Assembly: GCF_000422345.1 (NCBI RefSeq)
Contig: NZ_AULP01000001.1
Span: 558,001-622,000, forward strand
Source: Neomelitea salexigens DSM 19753
GTDB lineage: Bacteria; Pseudomonadota; Gammaproteobacteria; Pseudomonadales; Spongiibacteraceae
Length of the DNA: 64,000 nt
Direction: 5' to 3'
Shown: one piece after another, positions 16,660 to 26,244 of the stretch
Layout: every line of letters starts with the position of its first letter
Position numbering within the stretch: position 1 is the stretch's first letter
The notes under the pieces: generated by a model
Told to the model about the DNA's origin: nothing
The model's database searches: none
The model's input: the letters and a program-made list of their open reading frames with translations, nothing else
Program-made: the position numbers and the translations under genes

Positions 16660-18798
16660 TCACAATGACACCGCCAGCTCGCGCGCACTTCTCACCGCAC
16701 CTTCAATGTAGCCAATCTGCTTGCTGTCACCGATGTTATGCACATCCACACCCGTGCTGCGCAGTGCTTGCTCAAAATCGGTATTGGCTTTTGCACCCTG
16801 AGCAATAATGACCGTATCGACGGCTAGCCTATGCTGCTCTCCTTGCTGCTCATAGGACAACTCGTCGGAAGATATCGCGCTAACCTGGGCGTTTGGCAGC
16901 AAGCGGGCACCGTGGGAAGCAAGGCCGTGTAACACACGCCAACGACGAACAATGCTAAGTTCCGCACCGAAGTCGCGGCCCGGCTCTAACACGGTCACCT
17001 CGCGGCCGCGCTCTACCAATAATTCGGCTACCTCCAAACCCACCAAGCCGCCGCCGACTATCGCTACCCGCTTCCCTAGCGGCATATACAGGCGACTCAA
17101 ACTCCGCATACGATCTATATCGCGGTTAAGCTTTAGTGCATGCATCAGACGAAGCATGACACGCTGAAAGCGCTTCAGTTTACCGTGGGCATTGCCTGCA
17201 AATAACATGTCCCGCAGCTCTTCACCGTCCAGCACATGCGGCAGATCCTTACCGGGTAACGGCGGTGCCTGGCGATCAGCGCCCACCGCGATCACCACCG
17301 AGTCGACGCCCAGTGCTTTAATGTCAGCCACCGTGGCCGTTTTGTTCAATGCCACTTGCGCAGGCGAGGCTTCCAACGCCTGTTTCAAATAATCAATGAG
17401 CTTTCCATTGGGTTCATATGCCAAGGCAGCAACCCGCAGCGTGCCGCCTAACTGGTCTTCTTTTTCCCATAACATGACCTGGTGACCGCGATCGGCCAAT
17501 ACCCGCGCCGCCTCCATTCCCGCCGGCCCACCGCCCACAACTAATACCTTTTTAGGCTGAGCGGCAGGCTCAAAGCGCATTAAGCTCGCCTCCTCGCCCG
17601 TAGCCGGATTGACCGCGCAGCACAGGGGTTTGTTAATGAAAATCTGACTTACACAGACATAGCAATATATACAGGGGCGAATATCCTGCTGACGACCATC
17701 GCGCAATTTATTTGGCAACTCAGGGTCTGCCAGCAATTTTCTGCCCATGGCCAAAAAATCGAAATCCCCTTGAGCGATATGCTGTTCGGCAACATCAGGT
17801 TCAATGCGCCCTACGGCTATCACAGGAATAGTTACAGCAGCCCGAATCGCTTTGGCAAAATCGATATAGCCACCTGGCTGATGTACCAACGGGCCTTCGG
17901 TAAAGCCAATGGCGCTGTTGTTAGAGTAAGCGCTGACATCAATGGCATGGCAGCCGGCCTCGTCCAGCCACCGGCTAAGTCTGACCGCATCGTCAATAGT
18001 AATGCCGCCTTCGGTTCGGTATTCGCAGGCATCAATGCGCACCAGGATTGGAATGTCGTCGCCCAGTTCTGCTTTTATTGCCGCAACCACCTGCAACAAC
18101 AAACGCGCGCGGTTTTCTAAGCAGCCACCGTAGTCATCTTCACGCCGGTTTGCATAAGGAGACAGGAATGATGACAACATGTAACCGTGCCCAGCATGGA
18201 TTTCTACTGCATCAAAACCGGCGTTAACCACACGCTTTGCCGCGGAGGCAAAACAATCGACCACCCAGTCGATATCATCCTGATCCATTTCTTTAAAGCG
18301 CGGACCCTTGCCATCCGGACCAGCAGAGCGCACAAAGTTGGCCATTTCGGCCATCGTTAAGCCGTTGCCCATGTCATTGGCTGCAGCTTTGGGGATTGAC
18401 GGAACGAGTATTTGACGCCCTTCAACCACATCGTGGGCGGAGACTTTGCCGCTGTGATTAAGCTGCGCCGCAATGCGGCAGTCATGAGCGTGGACACGCT
18501 CGGCCAATTCAGTGAGTCCAGGCAAAAAGTCATCCGATGACAGGCCAAGCATCTTTGGCATCGACATGCCCATCGGCCAGGCAACCGAGCTGGTTTCCAG
18601 CACGATCATGCCCGCGCCGCCGGCAGCGCGGGCCTCGTAGTAGTCCATTGCGCGATCGCCCAGGCTGCCATCCTCAAGCACATACTCGGTACCCATGGCG
18701 GCCAAAACCGTTCGGTTACGCAAGCGCATGCCGCCGATCATCGCCTCAGACATCAGGTGAGGATGTCGACACTCACCCACCTCGCGCACATCTATCAT
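16660..18798 (-). CDS. Fe-S flavoenzyme of the FadH/BaiCD 2-enoate reductase family
   Basis: 712 residues. Domain order: OYE-like FMN barrel (about 15-365; EIHAGHGYMLSSF with His201 and His204, RREDDYGG), a 4Fe-4S cluster site with Cys376, Cys379, Cys382 and Cys393 or Cys394, then FAD (VVGGGPAGMEA, 420-430) and NAD(P)-binding (VAIVGGGLVGLEVAE) domains. E. coli FadH reduces 2,4-dienoyl-CoA; clostridial BaiCD/BaiH are steroid delta-4/delta-6 oxidoreductases of bile-acid 7-dehydroxylation. Size and layout fit both. It ends up 1 base from the Rieske oxygenase gene upstream, so they share an operon; steroid ring desaturation or reduction is inferred from this context. Confidence 0.85.
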   Translation of the reverse strand: MIDVREVGECRHPHLMSEAMIGGMRLRNRTVLAAMGTEYVLEDGSLGDRAMDYYEARAAGGAGMIVLETSSVAWPMGMSMPKMLGLSSDDFLPGLTELAERVHAHDCRIAAQLNHSGKVSAHDVVEGRQILVPSIPKAAANDMGNGLTMAEMANFVRSAGPDGKGPRFKEMDQDDIDWVVDCFASAAKRVVNAGFDAVEIHAGHGYMLSSFLSPYANRREDDYGGCLENRARLLLQVVAAIKAELGDDIPILVRIDACEYRTEGGITIDDAVRLSRWLDEAGCHAIDVSAYSNNSAIGFTEGPLVHQPGGYIDFAKAIRAAVTIPVIAVGRIEPDVAEQHIAQGDFDFLAMGRKLLADPELPNKLRDGRQQDIRPCIYCYVCVSQIFINKPLCCAVNPATGEEASLMRFEPAAQPKKVLVVGGGPAGMEAARVLADRGHQVMLWEKEDQLGGTLRVAALAYEPNGKLIDYLKQALEASPAQVALNKTATVADIKALGVDSVVIAVGADRQAPPLPGKDLPHVLDGEELRDMLFAGNAHGKLKRFQRVMLRLMHALKLNRDIDRMRSLSRLYMPLGKRVAIVGGGLVGLEVAELLVERGREVTVLEPGRDFGAELSIVRRWRVLHGLASHGARLLPNAQVSAISSDELSYEQQGEQHRLAVDTVIIAQGAKANTDFEQALRSTGVDVHNIGDSKQIGYIEGAVRSARELAVSL

Positions 18799-18799
18799 G

Positions 18800-19807
18800 C
18801 TAGCTCTCCGACACTAAAAACTGGCCATACCAACGACGGAATTTGGCAAAGGGCCCATCTCCGTCACACAGCATAGGCTTTTCTAAGTAACGCTTGCGCG
18901 CCCAAATGATTCGGTCTTCTTCCATTTGCTGGCGAATATCATCAATGATCGCCTGCGCCACACGGCCGACCTTATTACCGTTACCGTCACGCTGTATAAA
19001 GGCGTACATCGCCTTCGTGTTGTGCTCATCGATCGGCGTCAAATTTGCCATCAGCACGGTTTCGCAAATACCGCTAAAGCGCACCGTAGAAATACCTGGA
19101 CCAATGCTGCTGTTTTCAATGCGGCCTTCCACACGCCCCTTTGGCGTTTCCAGCTCAGATTCAAGCAAGCCAAAACGACAGTGCTCTTCAAAACGCATAA
19201 CCGTCGGCTCAGGCACCTCTGGCGTGCCGTGTACAAATCGGAAATGCGCCGCATCCACCGCATTCTCACCAATTTCTTGTGGGTGGGTAGCAATGTCCCA
19301 TTCATAAATTTTCAACTCCCCCCAATCACCATTGTTTGGCGTCGCCTCGTCAATTTGCGGCGGCTCAAAGAGGGGCTCAATATTCTCAGGGTGATACCAA
19401 ACATAAATACACTGGTTTTGCTCACGCACTTCCCAACTGGGTATAACCTGCTCACATTTGGCAACCCGAGGCGGCATTCTTTCAGCGTAGGGAATACCGG
19501 TGCACTGACCGTCGCCATTAAACTGCCAACCGTGAAAGGGGCAGACGATACTGTCGCCCACTACCCGCGAACCACCGCCGGCGTGATCGCGAATGCCGTA
19601 GCCCAAATGCGCGCCCATATGAGGGCAGTAGGCATCGAGTACTTTCGCCTCGCCAGACTCGGTGCGAAAAATTACTAGCTCACGCCCAAAATACTCAAGC
19701 GGTAGAGACTCCCCCACCGCCAATTGCTGAGAGTAAAGGACCTGAAACCAACCGTAAGGCATCGGCAGTTCAACACGGGGACGTTTTGTAGAAGCAATAA
19801 TAGTCAT
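18800..19807 (-). CDS. KshA-type Rieske non-heme iron oxygenase
   Basis: 335 residues from the ATG at 19807; the GTG at 19834 would overlap the preceding SDR stop, and GAGG lies 8 bases before the ATG. N-terminal Rieske domain with Cys61-x-His63 and Cys89-x2-His92 for the 2Fe-2S cluster; the mononuclear iron motif reads ENAVDAAHFRFVHG (bridging Asp185, ligands His188 and His193). This N..D..HF...H form and the short C-terminal half are typical of 3-ketosteroid 9-alpha-hydroxylase oxygenase (KshA) and cholesterol-7-desaturase relatives, which act as trimers. No reductase (KshB) gene is close by, so electrons must come from elsewhere. Substrate is inferred, not shown. Confidence 0.85.
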   Translation of the reverse strand: MTIIASTKRPRVELPMPYGWFQVLYSQQLAVGESLPLEYFGRELVIFRTESGEAKVLDAYCPHMGAHLGYGIRDHAGGGSRVVGDSIVCPFHGWQFNGDGQCTGIPYAERMPPRVAKCEQVIPSWEVREQNQCIYVWYHPENIEPLFEPPQIDEATPNNGDWGELKIYEWDIATHPQEIGENAVDAAHFRFVHGTPEVPEPTVMRFEEHCRFGLLESELETPKGRVEGRIENSSIGPGISTVRFSGICETVLMANLTPIDEHNTKAMYAFIQRDGNGNKVGRVAQAIIDDIRQQMEEDRIIWARKRYLEKPMLCDGDGPFAKFRRWYGQFLVSES

Positions 19808-19811
19808 TAAC

Positions 19812-20573
19812 TTAGCCTCGCACCGCGCCGCCACCGTCTACTGACAATAGCTGACCGGTAATAAAAGATGCTTTTTCAGAGAGAAGAAAAGCCACCGCAT
19901 TGGCAATTTCCGCCGGCTCGCCCAAACGCTGCATAGGCGCGACCTTGCGCAACTGCTCTGCCATTTTCGGCTGCTCTTCAAAATATTTTTCCAAGCCCGG
20001 CGTGCGAATCACACCTGGAGACACAGCATTGATGCGAATCCCTTGCTTAGCGTATTCGGTGGACGCGCTCTTTGTCAGTATATTCACACCGCCTTTTGCC
20101 GACGCATAGGCGGTGTTGAAGGCCTGACCACGCAGCGAGGCATTGGACGAAATATTCACAATACTGCCGCCACCATTGGCGAGCATCGCCTCAATCTCGT
20201 ACTTCATGCACAGCCATGTATTGGTCAAACACAGCTCCAGAGTTTGATCAAACACCTTGCGCTCAAATTGATGAATTGGCCCACTACCCCGGCTAACGGC
20301 GGCATTGTTGCAAGCCAGGTCCAAGCGCCCATAGTGATCTACAATGTTTTCCACTGCCTGTTTTACTTGGGCCTCATCGCTCACATCACAGTGAAAATAA
20401 ACAGCACTTCCAATGTTACTTAGCTCAGCTACACACGCTTCACCCGCCTCGTCGTTTACATCAAGCACAGCAACGTTTGCGCCTTGCGCAACTAATTCTT
20501 CGCTGATCGCGCGACCAATACCCGTTGCCCCACCCGTAACTAAAGCAACTTTATCTTTCAATGCTGTAGACAC
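19812..20573 (-). CDS. Short-chain dehydrogenase/reductase
   Basis: 253 residues. GTG start with AAGGAG 7 bases upstream; an out-of-frame ATG lies between. Classical SDR: TGGATGIG near 14-21, CNNAA near 88, NISSNAS near 140, YASAK near 155-159, PGVIRTPGLEKYF, and the final ITGQLLSVDGG. Resembles NAD-dependent alcohol dehydrogenases of the cyclohexanol/glucose dehydrogenase group. The gene sits between a small membrane protein and a Rieske oxygenase with gaps of 4-11 bases, so it may oxidise the alcohol made by that oxygenase or a ring hydroxyl. Confidence 0.9.
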   Translation of the reverse strand: MSTALKDKVALVTGGATGIGRAISEELVAQGANVAVLDVNDEAGEACVAELSNIGSAVYFHCDVSDEAQVKQAVENIVDHYGRLDLACNNAAVSRGSGPIHQFERKVFDQTLELCLTNTWLCMKYEIEAMLANGGGSIVNISSNASLRGQAFNTAYASAKGGVNILTKSASTEYAKQGIRINAVSPGVIRTPGLEKYFEEQPKMAEQLRKVAPMQRLGEPAEIANAVAFLLSEKASFITGQLLSVDGGGAVRG

Positions 20574-20584
20574 TTCATTTCTCC

Positions 20585-21091
20585 TTAGGAAGCCTGAGCG
20601 CGGCGCACCGGGTGCATCGCGAATAAGACAATCAGTGGCACCACTGCCGCCGCAACCACACCCGTATACACTGACTTCAACAGCGTAAAGTCGACGCGGC
20701 TAATTTGTTCAGCACCGGCTACCGAGAACAGCGTCGCCAGTACCGGCAAGCTGAGTAAACCCGCCAATAGCGCTAGTGCCAGTGCTTTAACTACATCGCG
20801 TTGTGGCGCCAGCCAACCCATATAGCGCATAAAGGCAAAGGGCGGCTGAACCGCAGCCAGGCCCTCCTTGGCGACTTTGCGCCGCTGCAAGGGCAATACG
20901 ATCAAACTGAGGATAAAAACCAGGATGACTGCTGTAGCAATAAAGTCGACAAGCACCCCCTGAGCAGTCCAGACTGATAGCACTGGCTTTTCTTCACTCA
21001 GATACCAAGCAAAGGCGCCATTAACACAGCCATTGATCACACCATTAATGGACGCTTCTTTAAAAATATAGCGGCGGCTACCTGTGGACAT
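20585..21091 (-). CDS. Hypothetical membrane protein
   Basis: 168 residues from the ATG at 21091, which has GGAG 5 bases upstream; a longer start at 21154 adds 21 residues without a good ribosome site. Hydrophobic segments at roughly 18-35, 45-70 (IATAVILVFILSLIVLPL), 100-125 (LALALLAGLLSLPVLATLFSV) and 135-160 suggest four helices with a basic loop (QRRKVAKEGL). No family recognised. It is the first gene of the minus-strand operon, divergent from the AraC regulator. Confidence 0.7.
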   Translation of the reverse strand: MSTGSRRYIFKEASINGVINGCVNGAFAWYLSEEKPVLSVWTAQGVLVDFIATAVILVFILSLIVLPLQRRKVAKEGLAAVQPPFAFMRYMGWLAPQRDVVKALALALLAGLLSLPVLATLFSVAGAEQISRVDFTLLKSVYTGVVAAAVVPLIVLFAMHPVRRAQAS

Positions 21092-21224
21092 ACCTACTCC
21101 AATTGCGTAATTGCTTTTAATTATTAGATTCTTAGTATTAAGGGACACGCGCATTAGCTAAAGCACAAAAACTTTCAGAAACGCCAACATTTAATGCCAA
21201 TAACGCGGCGTAAAGAGTGTCTAT

Positions 21225-22316
21225 ATGACCATGTCTCATCCGATGACCATGCACGAAATCCCGGTACGAAAATTCCTACGATTACTGGATTATCTGGACA
21301 AAGTTGGTATCGACCAGCACACCATAGCCAAGCGCGCGGGAATCAATATCGACGACTTGAAGACTGCCGGTGAAGATCACATGCTGCCCGGCTACCGGTA
21401 TTCCAGCCTCTATGAGCTTGCCGCCGAAGCCATGCAGCAACTGGATGTCGTCGTGCCTTGGGGCTCGGGCATAGGCAGCGATGTATTTCGCTTTATGTGC
21501 TACAGCATTATCAACTGCCAGACACTTGAGGATTCACTGTACCGAGCCCAACGCTATCAGGACATGCTCTACAGCATGACGGGCTATCGCATCGAGCTAC
21601 GCATTCAAGGCCGCACAGCTGAACTGCTTTACCACTTCAATGCCGATAAAATCAGCCCCGAGTTTATGCCCAATAGCTGGGATCGCAGCGAGTTTTCAGA
21701 CACCGTCGCCAAGGCCTCAGGAATACGGGTATGGCACGCTTTTATGGGCTGGCTGGTAGGCCGTGATATAGAATTAACTGGCCTACAGATCGCCGCACCA
21801 GAATTCTCTCCCGCCTACACAGAAAGTATCAATGGCGTTATGGGAGTCCGCCCCAGATACGACTGCGATTACACTGCCATATCCTTTCCAACCGAGTGCC
21901 TGCGCTATCGAACTGTTCACACCAGCGAGTCATTAGAAGCGTTTTTGCGCAACGCGGTGTACGCACTCATCTCACAAGATTCTCGGCCAGCCAGTACCGG
22001 CGCGGCGATTCGCTCCCTGCTTGCAAAAAGCGGCGCGGGAGCGCTGCCGAGCTTTGAAGATATGGCCGAAAACCTTCACATGTCGCCGTCCAGCCTACGC
22101 CGCCGGTTAAACAGTGAGGGCACCAGTTACCAGGAACTGAAAGACCACTATCGCCGCGACATCGCCATGCGCCACCTGCGCGACGACAAACTCAAAATTC
22201 ACGAAATCGGCGAGCTACTTGGCTTTTTAGAATCCAGCTCGTTTATTCGTTCATTTCGCAATTGGACCGGCCTGACCCCCAAACAGTACCGATCCGAGCT
22301 CATTGAAGAGCAATAA
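21225..22316 (+). CDS. AraC-family transcriptional regulator
   Basis: 363 residues: N-terminal ligand-sensing domain of the Arabinose_bd type found in OruR/ArgR-like activators (about 15-240; 'YRYSSLYELAAEAMQQL', 'WHAFMGWLVGRDIEL') and a C-terminal double helix-turn-helix (about 265-360; MAENLHMSPSSLRRRLNSEG, then LLGFLESSSFIRSFRNWTG). It stands divergent from the membrane-protein/SDR/Rieske operon and next to the TonB-dependent receptor, so it is the best candidate local activator of the catabolic genes. The inducer is unknown. Confidence 0.9.
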   Translation: MTMSHPMTMHEIPVRKFLRLLDYLDKVGIDQHTIAKRAGINIDDLKTAGEDHMLPGYRYSSLYELAAEAMQQLDVVVPWGSGIGSDVFRFMCYSIINCQTLEDSLYRAQRYQDMLYSMTGYRIELRIQGRTAELLYHFNADKISPEFMPNSWDRSEFSDTVAKASGIRVWHAFMGWLVGRDIELTGLQIAAPEFSPAYTESINGVMGVRPRYDCDYTAISFPTECLRYRTVHTSESLEAFLRNAVYALISQDSRPASTGAAIRSLLAKSGAGALPSFEDMAENLHMSPSSLRRRLNSEGTSYQELKDHYRRDIAMRHLRDDKLKIHEIGELLGFLESSSFIRSFRNWTGLTPKQYRSELIEEQ

Positions 22317-22339
22317 AAACGTCGCCCTCCCTCAGATAC

Positions 22340-22363
22340 AAAAAAGGCGAGCCTAGGCTCGCC
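22340..22363 (-). terminator. Rho-independent terminator of the TonB receptor gene
   Basis: Perfect 18-base palindrome GGCGAGCCTAGGCTCGCC (22346-22363); read on the minus strand it is followed by six T (A-run 22340-22345). It lies 28 bases beyond the receptor stop codon and is convergent with the araC-type gene. Confidence 0.85.
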
Positions 22364-22390
22364 GAAATACTGGGGGGAATCATTCAACAA

Positions 22391-24913
22391 TTAAAAACGG
22401 TAACGCAGCTCTAGACCATATGTACGAGGTGCACCGTATTGCTCTGTTTCGAGTCCCAAGGCCTGAAAGTTAATGCCATACGCGGGGTAATCATCATCTG
22501 TCAGGTTGTTACCCCAAAGCGAAACCATTAACTCGCCTTTATCCACGGGAATATTGCTCAAGCTCAAGCGACCGTTGATGACCGTTCTTTCGTCCATGGA
22601 GCGCACAGGGAAGGAGTACACGCCCTGCCCACCCATGCCGTCAGAGATAATCGCAGGCGCCAGACTGACTTGCTCCCACGAATCCTGCCAATTGGCATCG
22701 ACGAACACGCTAAAGTCACCGATAGACGTTTGCGCAAAGGTGTAATCAACGCTCAGGTTCACCTTGTTACTAGGGGAGTTACCGCGTTTCGATTCTTTTG
22801 AACCGTTAATACACTGACCATTTAGGCAAGTACTTGGGTACTCAGCAAAATCACCGTGGATATAGGAGTAAGCCAGGCTTACAACCATCGCGTCAATGGG
22901 CGCAGCAGAGATCTCGATCTCGCTTCCCCAACGCTCCGCGACACCAGCATTGATGATGCCCGATGCCGCAGTGCCGCTAGAGGTGTCGATCACACTGGTT
23001 TGCAGGTCATCATATTTGTAGCCGTATAACCCGGCGTTAACGCGCAGGCGATTATCCAGCCAGTCTGTTTTCACGCCGACTTCAACTTGCTCAATGGTTT
23101 CTTCTTCAAAGCCATTTCCGAAGATCTCACCATTGTAGCCGCCGGAACGATAACCCGTGGCATAGCGAATGAAGCCATTGATGTTATCGGCAAAATCATA
23201 AGCAAGGGTGGTGTTATAACTAAAGTTATAAAAATTATTGTCCAGGCTTGTCGAGCGCGCAGGCGTTGTTCCGAATGGGCTGACAACCTGCCCATAATCG
23301 TAGTCAACCGCCTTTTTCTCTTCGGTGTAACGCAAACCAATCGTTAACGCCAAACGGTCCTCTAATTGAGCAAAGCGATAGGTGCCCTGACCGTAAACAG
23401 CCAATGCGTCAGTATTGAGCGTGTATTTCTCAGCCTGACGACCAGCAAGGGGCAAGGCAAAGGCCGCGCGACGGTCGTAATTTGATTCGTCTTCAAACCA
23501 AAACAGGCCCAGGGTGTAATCGAGTTGAGGGGTGGAACCAATCAACTGAAATTCCTGTGACAACTGCTCATACTCCGAGTCGGTGTCTTGCAGAGAGTGG
23601 CCAGCGCCCAATTGATCAACAGCATTCCACACACTATCCACTAAAGGAAAAGAGAAGCCGCTACTGCCACCGTAAAGCTGTAGCAAGGCGCCGTGCAAAC
23701 TATCGTTGTACGCACCCACACCGTTGACATCGAGACTACTGTCTATATCGTCGAGGTCACCAAACACATAGGTCTCAATGTCTCGATAGGCGGTTATCGA
23801 CTTAAAGGTCACCTCCCCAAAAGTTTCATGCTCACCTAAGAACAATTCAGCGGTAATTGAATGCCCATTTGAATCATTTTCACTGATTGGCGCATTTTCT
23901 GCCCAACCGCCCTTAGGGCGCCCTTCACCGCGCTCAAGCGCTCGCTCATAGGCTTCAATCGTTTTATTAATAGACGGAATCCAACGGCTGGAAATTCTTG
24001 GATCAGAGCCAGGAACCATGGCCAGGCCCTGAGCGTTAGGCAAAACCGTGTTTTTCAAGAAATCTAAACGGCTGGTTCCCTGAGTAGTCAGCGCAGTAAA
24101 ACCAACCACTTTTTGCAGGGCACCCACCTCATCAAGCTCACTGTGGTCGTAGATATAATCTACCGTTAGATCCTCTGTCACCTCCCAGCGCAGGGCCGCG
24201 CGCCACGCCGTGCGGTCCATGCTGTCGAAGTCACTACCACCAGAGTAGTTTTCGTATAAACCATCGCGATCTTTTTTCAGGAAATTAACGGCTGCACTCA
24301 ATTTACCAGCGCCCTCGCCAACCGTGCCCACCGAGTCGAGGTCGAGGCTACCTTTCAATGTCCGCAGCCCGTAATTACCAACACCTGCAGTCAGATCTAC
24401 CGCGAACTCACCCAATGGCTTGCGCGAAATCACATTGATAGCACCGGCGGTTGAGTTGCGCCCATAAAGCGTGCCCTGAGGGCCACGCAACACTTCAATT
24501 CGCTCAATTTGAGCGACATCCATCGCGCCACCGAGCATTTTGCCCACGTAGACACCATCCATGTACATGCCGACAGCGGGGTCTAGTGAAATATTCGAGG
24601 CCACCCCACCAGAGATACCACGAATACTTAAACTGGTGGCGCCCCGGGAACCTGGCGCAGAATATCCACCCATACTAGGCATGGACGCAAACATGTCATC
24701 CGTACTGGTTATGCCACGCTTTTCAATACCATCGCTGGTTATGGCCGTTATAGAAATAGGCGTGTCTTGCAACGACCCCTCTCTGCGCTCAGCAGTTACC
24801 AGCACCTCTTCCAAGGCCTGTGCTGACGCTGTCGATACCCATGCAGGCACCGACAGTAGTGACATCGCTAACGGCAACATTTTCATTTTGCCTGCGTACG
24901 AATAGTTTTTCAT
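22391..24913 (-). CDS. TonB-dependent outer-membrane receptor
   Basis: 840 residues. Signal peptide (KMLPLAMSLLSVPAWVSTASA), then a TonB-box-like LEEVLVTAERREG, plug domain with ITSTDDMFASMP, GVYVGKMLGGAMDVAQIERIEV and LRGPQGTLYGRNSTAGAINV, and a long beta-barrel with paired aromatic strands ending in GLELRYRF. This is the large FecA-like/carbohydrate-terpenoid branch common in marine and sphingomonad degraders, where such receptors import hydrophobic or bulky substrates rather than only siderophores. Its position downstream of a Rieske/3-alpha-HSD-like operon suggests that it imports the substrate of these enzymes. Confidence 0.95.
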   Translation of the reverse strand: MKNYSYAGKMKMLPLAMSLLSVPAWVSTASAQALEEVLVTAERREGSLQDTPISITAITSDGIEKRGITSTDDMFASMPSMGGYSAPGSRGATSLSIRGISGGVASNISLDPAVGMYMDGVYVGKMLGGAMDVAQIERIEVLRGPQGTLYGRNSTAGAINVISRKPLGEFAVDLTAGVGNYGLRTLKGSLDLDSVGTVGEGAGKLSAAVNFLKKDRDGLYENYSGGSDFDSMDRTAWRAALRWEVTEDLTVDYIYDHSELDEVGALQKVVGFTALTTQGTSRLDFLKNTVLPNAQGLAMVPGSDPRISSRWIPSINKTIEAYERALERGEGRPKGGWAENAPISENDSNGHSITAELFLGEHETFGEVTFKSITAYRDIETYVFGDLDDIDSSLDVNGVGAYNDSLHGALLQLYGGSSGFSFPLVDSVWNAVDQLGAGHSLQDTDSEYEQLSQEFQLIGSTPQLDYTLGLFWFEDESNYDRRAAFALPLAGRQAEKYTLNTDALAVYGQGTYRFAQLEDRLALTIGLRYTEEKKAVDYDYGQVVSPFGTTPARSTSLDNNFYNFSYNTTLAYDFADNINGFIRYATGYRSGGYNGEIFGNGFEEETIEQVEVGVKTDWLDNRLRVNAGLYGYKYDDLQTSVIDTSSGTAASGIINAGVAERWGSEIEISAAPIDAMVVSLAYSYIHGDFAEYPSTCLNGQCINGSKESKRGNSPSNKVNLSVDYTFAQTSIGDFSVFVDANWQDSWEQVSLAPAIISDGMGGQGVYSFPVRSMDERTVINGRLSLSNIPVDKGELMVSLWGNNLTDDDYPAYGINFQALGLETEQYGAPRTYGLELRYRF

Positions 24914-25005
24914 GCCATGACTCCCTTTTCATTATTAGAGCTAAGAGCGGCTACCTCTCAACCTGTCTTGCACGTAGCGACTGTGGACATCGCTAACATA
25001 TTTAC

Positions 25006-25025
25006 TTATTTATTTATTTATTTTA
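25006..25025. repeat. TTTA tetranucleotide run in receptor upstream region
   Basis: Nearly perfect run of about five ATTT/TTTA units, about 95-110 bases upstream of the receptor start codon. Such a run can slip during replication, and its place could influence promoter spacing or flexibility; this is only a possibility. Confidence 0.5.
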
Positions 25026-25079
25026 GATGCTAAAAAATTTAACGCCTCGGCAATTAAAAAACGACAACATAATCATTCA

Positions 25080-25134
25080 TTAAAATGTGCCGAAGCGTTC
25101 ATTTTTTGTACAACACAAAAAGCTTAAAATGTGC
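25080..25134. promoter_or_regulatory. Two direct copies of TTAAAATGTGC, 44 bp apart
   Basis: Exact 11-base copies at 25080-25090 and 25124-25134 in the 220-base gap upstream of the TonB receptor. A start-to-start distance of 44 bases is about four helical turns. The same AAAATGTGC core recurs on the opposite flank of the adjacent operon (27871-27933). Candidate activator half-sites. Confidence 0.4.
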
Positions 25135-26231
25135 TATTTGACCAAGCTTGGGAAGGCTGCTTCCACCACTCGGCTTCCGGCAGGCGGCTCCTCCAGCCCG
25201 GGAATATGACAAATGCCGTTAACCTCCTTTGCACATTCAACAGCGGCTTCCACTGGCTGATAAAATTGCTTATACCAGCGACGCCCGCGCGCAAATGGAC
25301 CATCACTCTTTAATTGCAGTACCCGTGTGGCGGCACGCTTGTTCTGCCAGATACCAAAATCTGATGCGAGCGAGTCCAGCGCCCCGGCCTGAATTTGACG
25401 TGCCTGCTCCCGCTCCGCCTCGCCCGGCGCGTCCACGCCGCTATTGAACAAAACGCCGTGCCACAGTTTACTGACGCCATCCTCGACCGGAGTATTTGCG
25501 ATGAACTCAATGCTCTCTACCTCGGCAAATAACTGATGCGACAACAGCAAACCGGGCCCGGTGTACCAGGTGGTGGTTTGCAGCATGGCTTGGTATTCCT
25601 TGTGGAAGCCTCCCTGACGCTGAATGTAAATATGGTCGCGCCACTCATTCTCGAAATATTCGCAGGGTGCGCCGTGAGTCGGCCCTAAGTGCCGGGCATC
25701 CGCCATATTATCGATCACCTCCTGAGGTTGAACCGGCAGCTCACCGAGGTGATCCATTTGCCACTGAACCCACTGCGGCTGGCTCCACTGGATCAATTCC
25801 GGTGCCGGGTATTGCGGCTGACCACCGTCCTCGTCAAACCACATCCAGATACCGCCAATGCGCTCCTCCACCGGGTAGCTGGTTAGCTTTGCCGAACGCG
25901 GCATTGGGCCGTCGTGATAGGGAATGTCATCGCAAACCCCGTCTGGCCCAAAACGCCAACCGTGGTAGGGGCAGCGAATCGATGAACCTTCGATTTGCGC
26001 GCCTTCTTTGGCGATCACAGCGGTATCACTGGCAGCAATATGACACTGCATATGCGGACAATAGGCATCGAGTAATATCGGCCTTCCGTCCTCGCCTCGA
26101 TAAAGGGCAAAATCCCTAGCGAAGTAGCGCAGCGCAATAGGCGACTGCCCTAACTCACTCGACTCCGCTATTAAAAACCAGCCTCGCGGAAAGGTATTCG
26201 GACCCAGTCCATAGTCTGCGGCCTTAGCCAT
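25134..26231 (-). CDS. Second KshA/DAF-36-like Rieske oxygenase
   Basis: 365 residues. Rieske cluster residues Cys58-x-His60 and Cys87-x2-His90; mononuclear iron site NMADARHLGPTHG (bridging Asp178, His181, His186). It is distantly similar to the other Rieske protein in this window, with the same C-terminal GPFARGRRWYKQF element, but has a longer tail of about 45 residues. Relatives include 3-ketosteroid 9-alpha-hydroxylase and cholesterol 7-desaturase. The downstream order on the strand is TonB receptor after a 220-base gap; upstream lie two SDR genes at 13- and 26-base spacing. A hydroxylase for a second position of the same polycyclic substrate is likely. Confidence 0.85.
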   Translation of the reverse strand: MAKAADYGLGPNTFPRGWFLIAESSELGQSPIALRYFARDFALYRGEDGRPILLDAYCPHMQCHIAASDTAVIAKEGAQIEGSSIRCPYHGWRFGPDGVCDDIPYHDGPMPRSAKLTSYPVEERIGGIWMWFDEDGGQPQYPAPELIQWSQPQWVQWQMDHLGELPVQPQEVIDNMADARHLGPTHGAPCEYFENEWRDHIYIQRQGGFHKEYQAMLQTTTWYTGPGLLLSHQLFAEVESIEFIANTPVEDGVSKLWHGVLFNSGVDAPGEAEREQARQIQAGALDSLASDFGIWQNKRAATRVLQLKSDGPFARGRRWYKQFYQPVEAAVECAKEVNGICHIPGLEEPPAGSRVVEAAFPSLVK

Positions 26232-26244
26232 AACTCACTCCTTG

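Noticed and set aside
18926-19678. 250-codon plus-strand ORF opposite the Rieske gene
   Set aside because: Antisense to clear Rieske motifs; the composition is that of a shadow frame.
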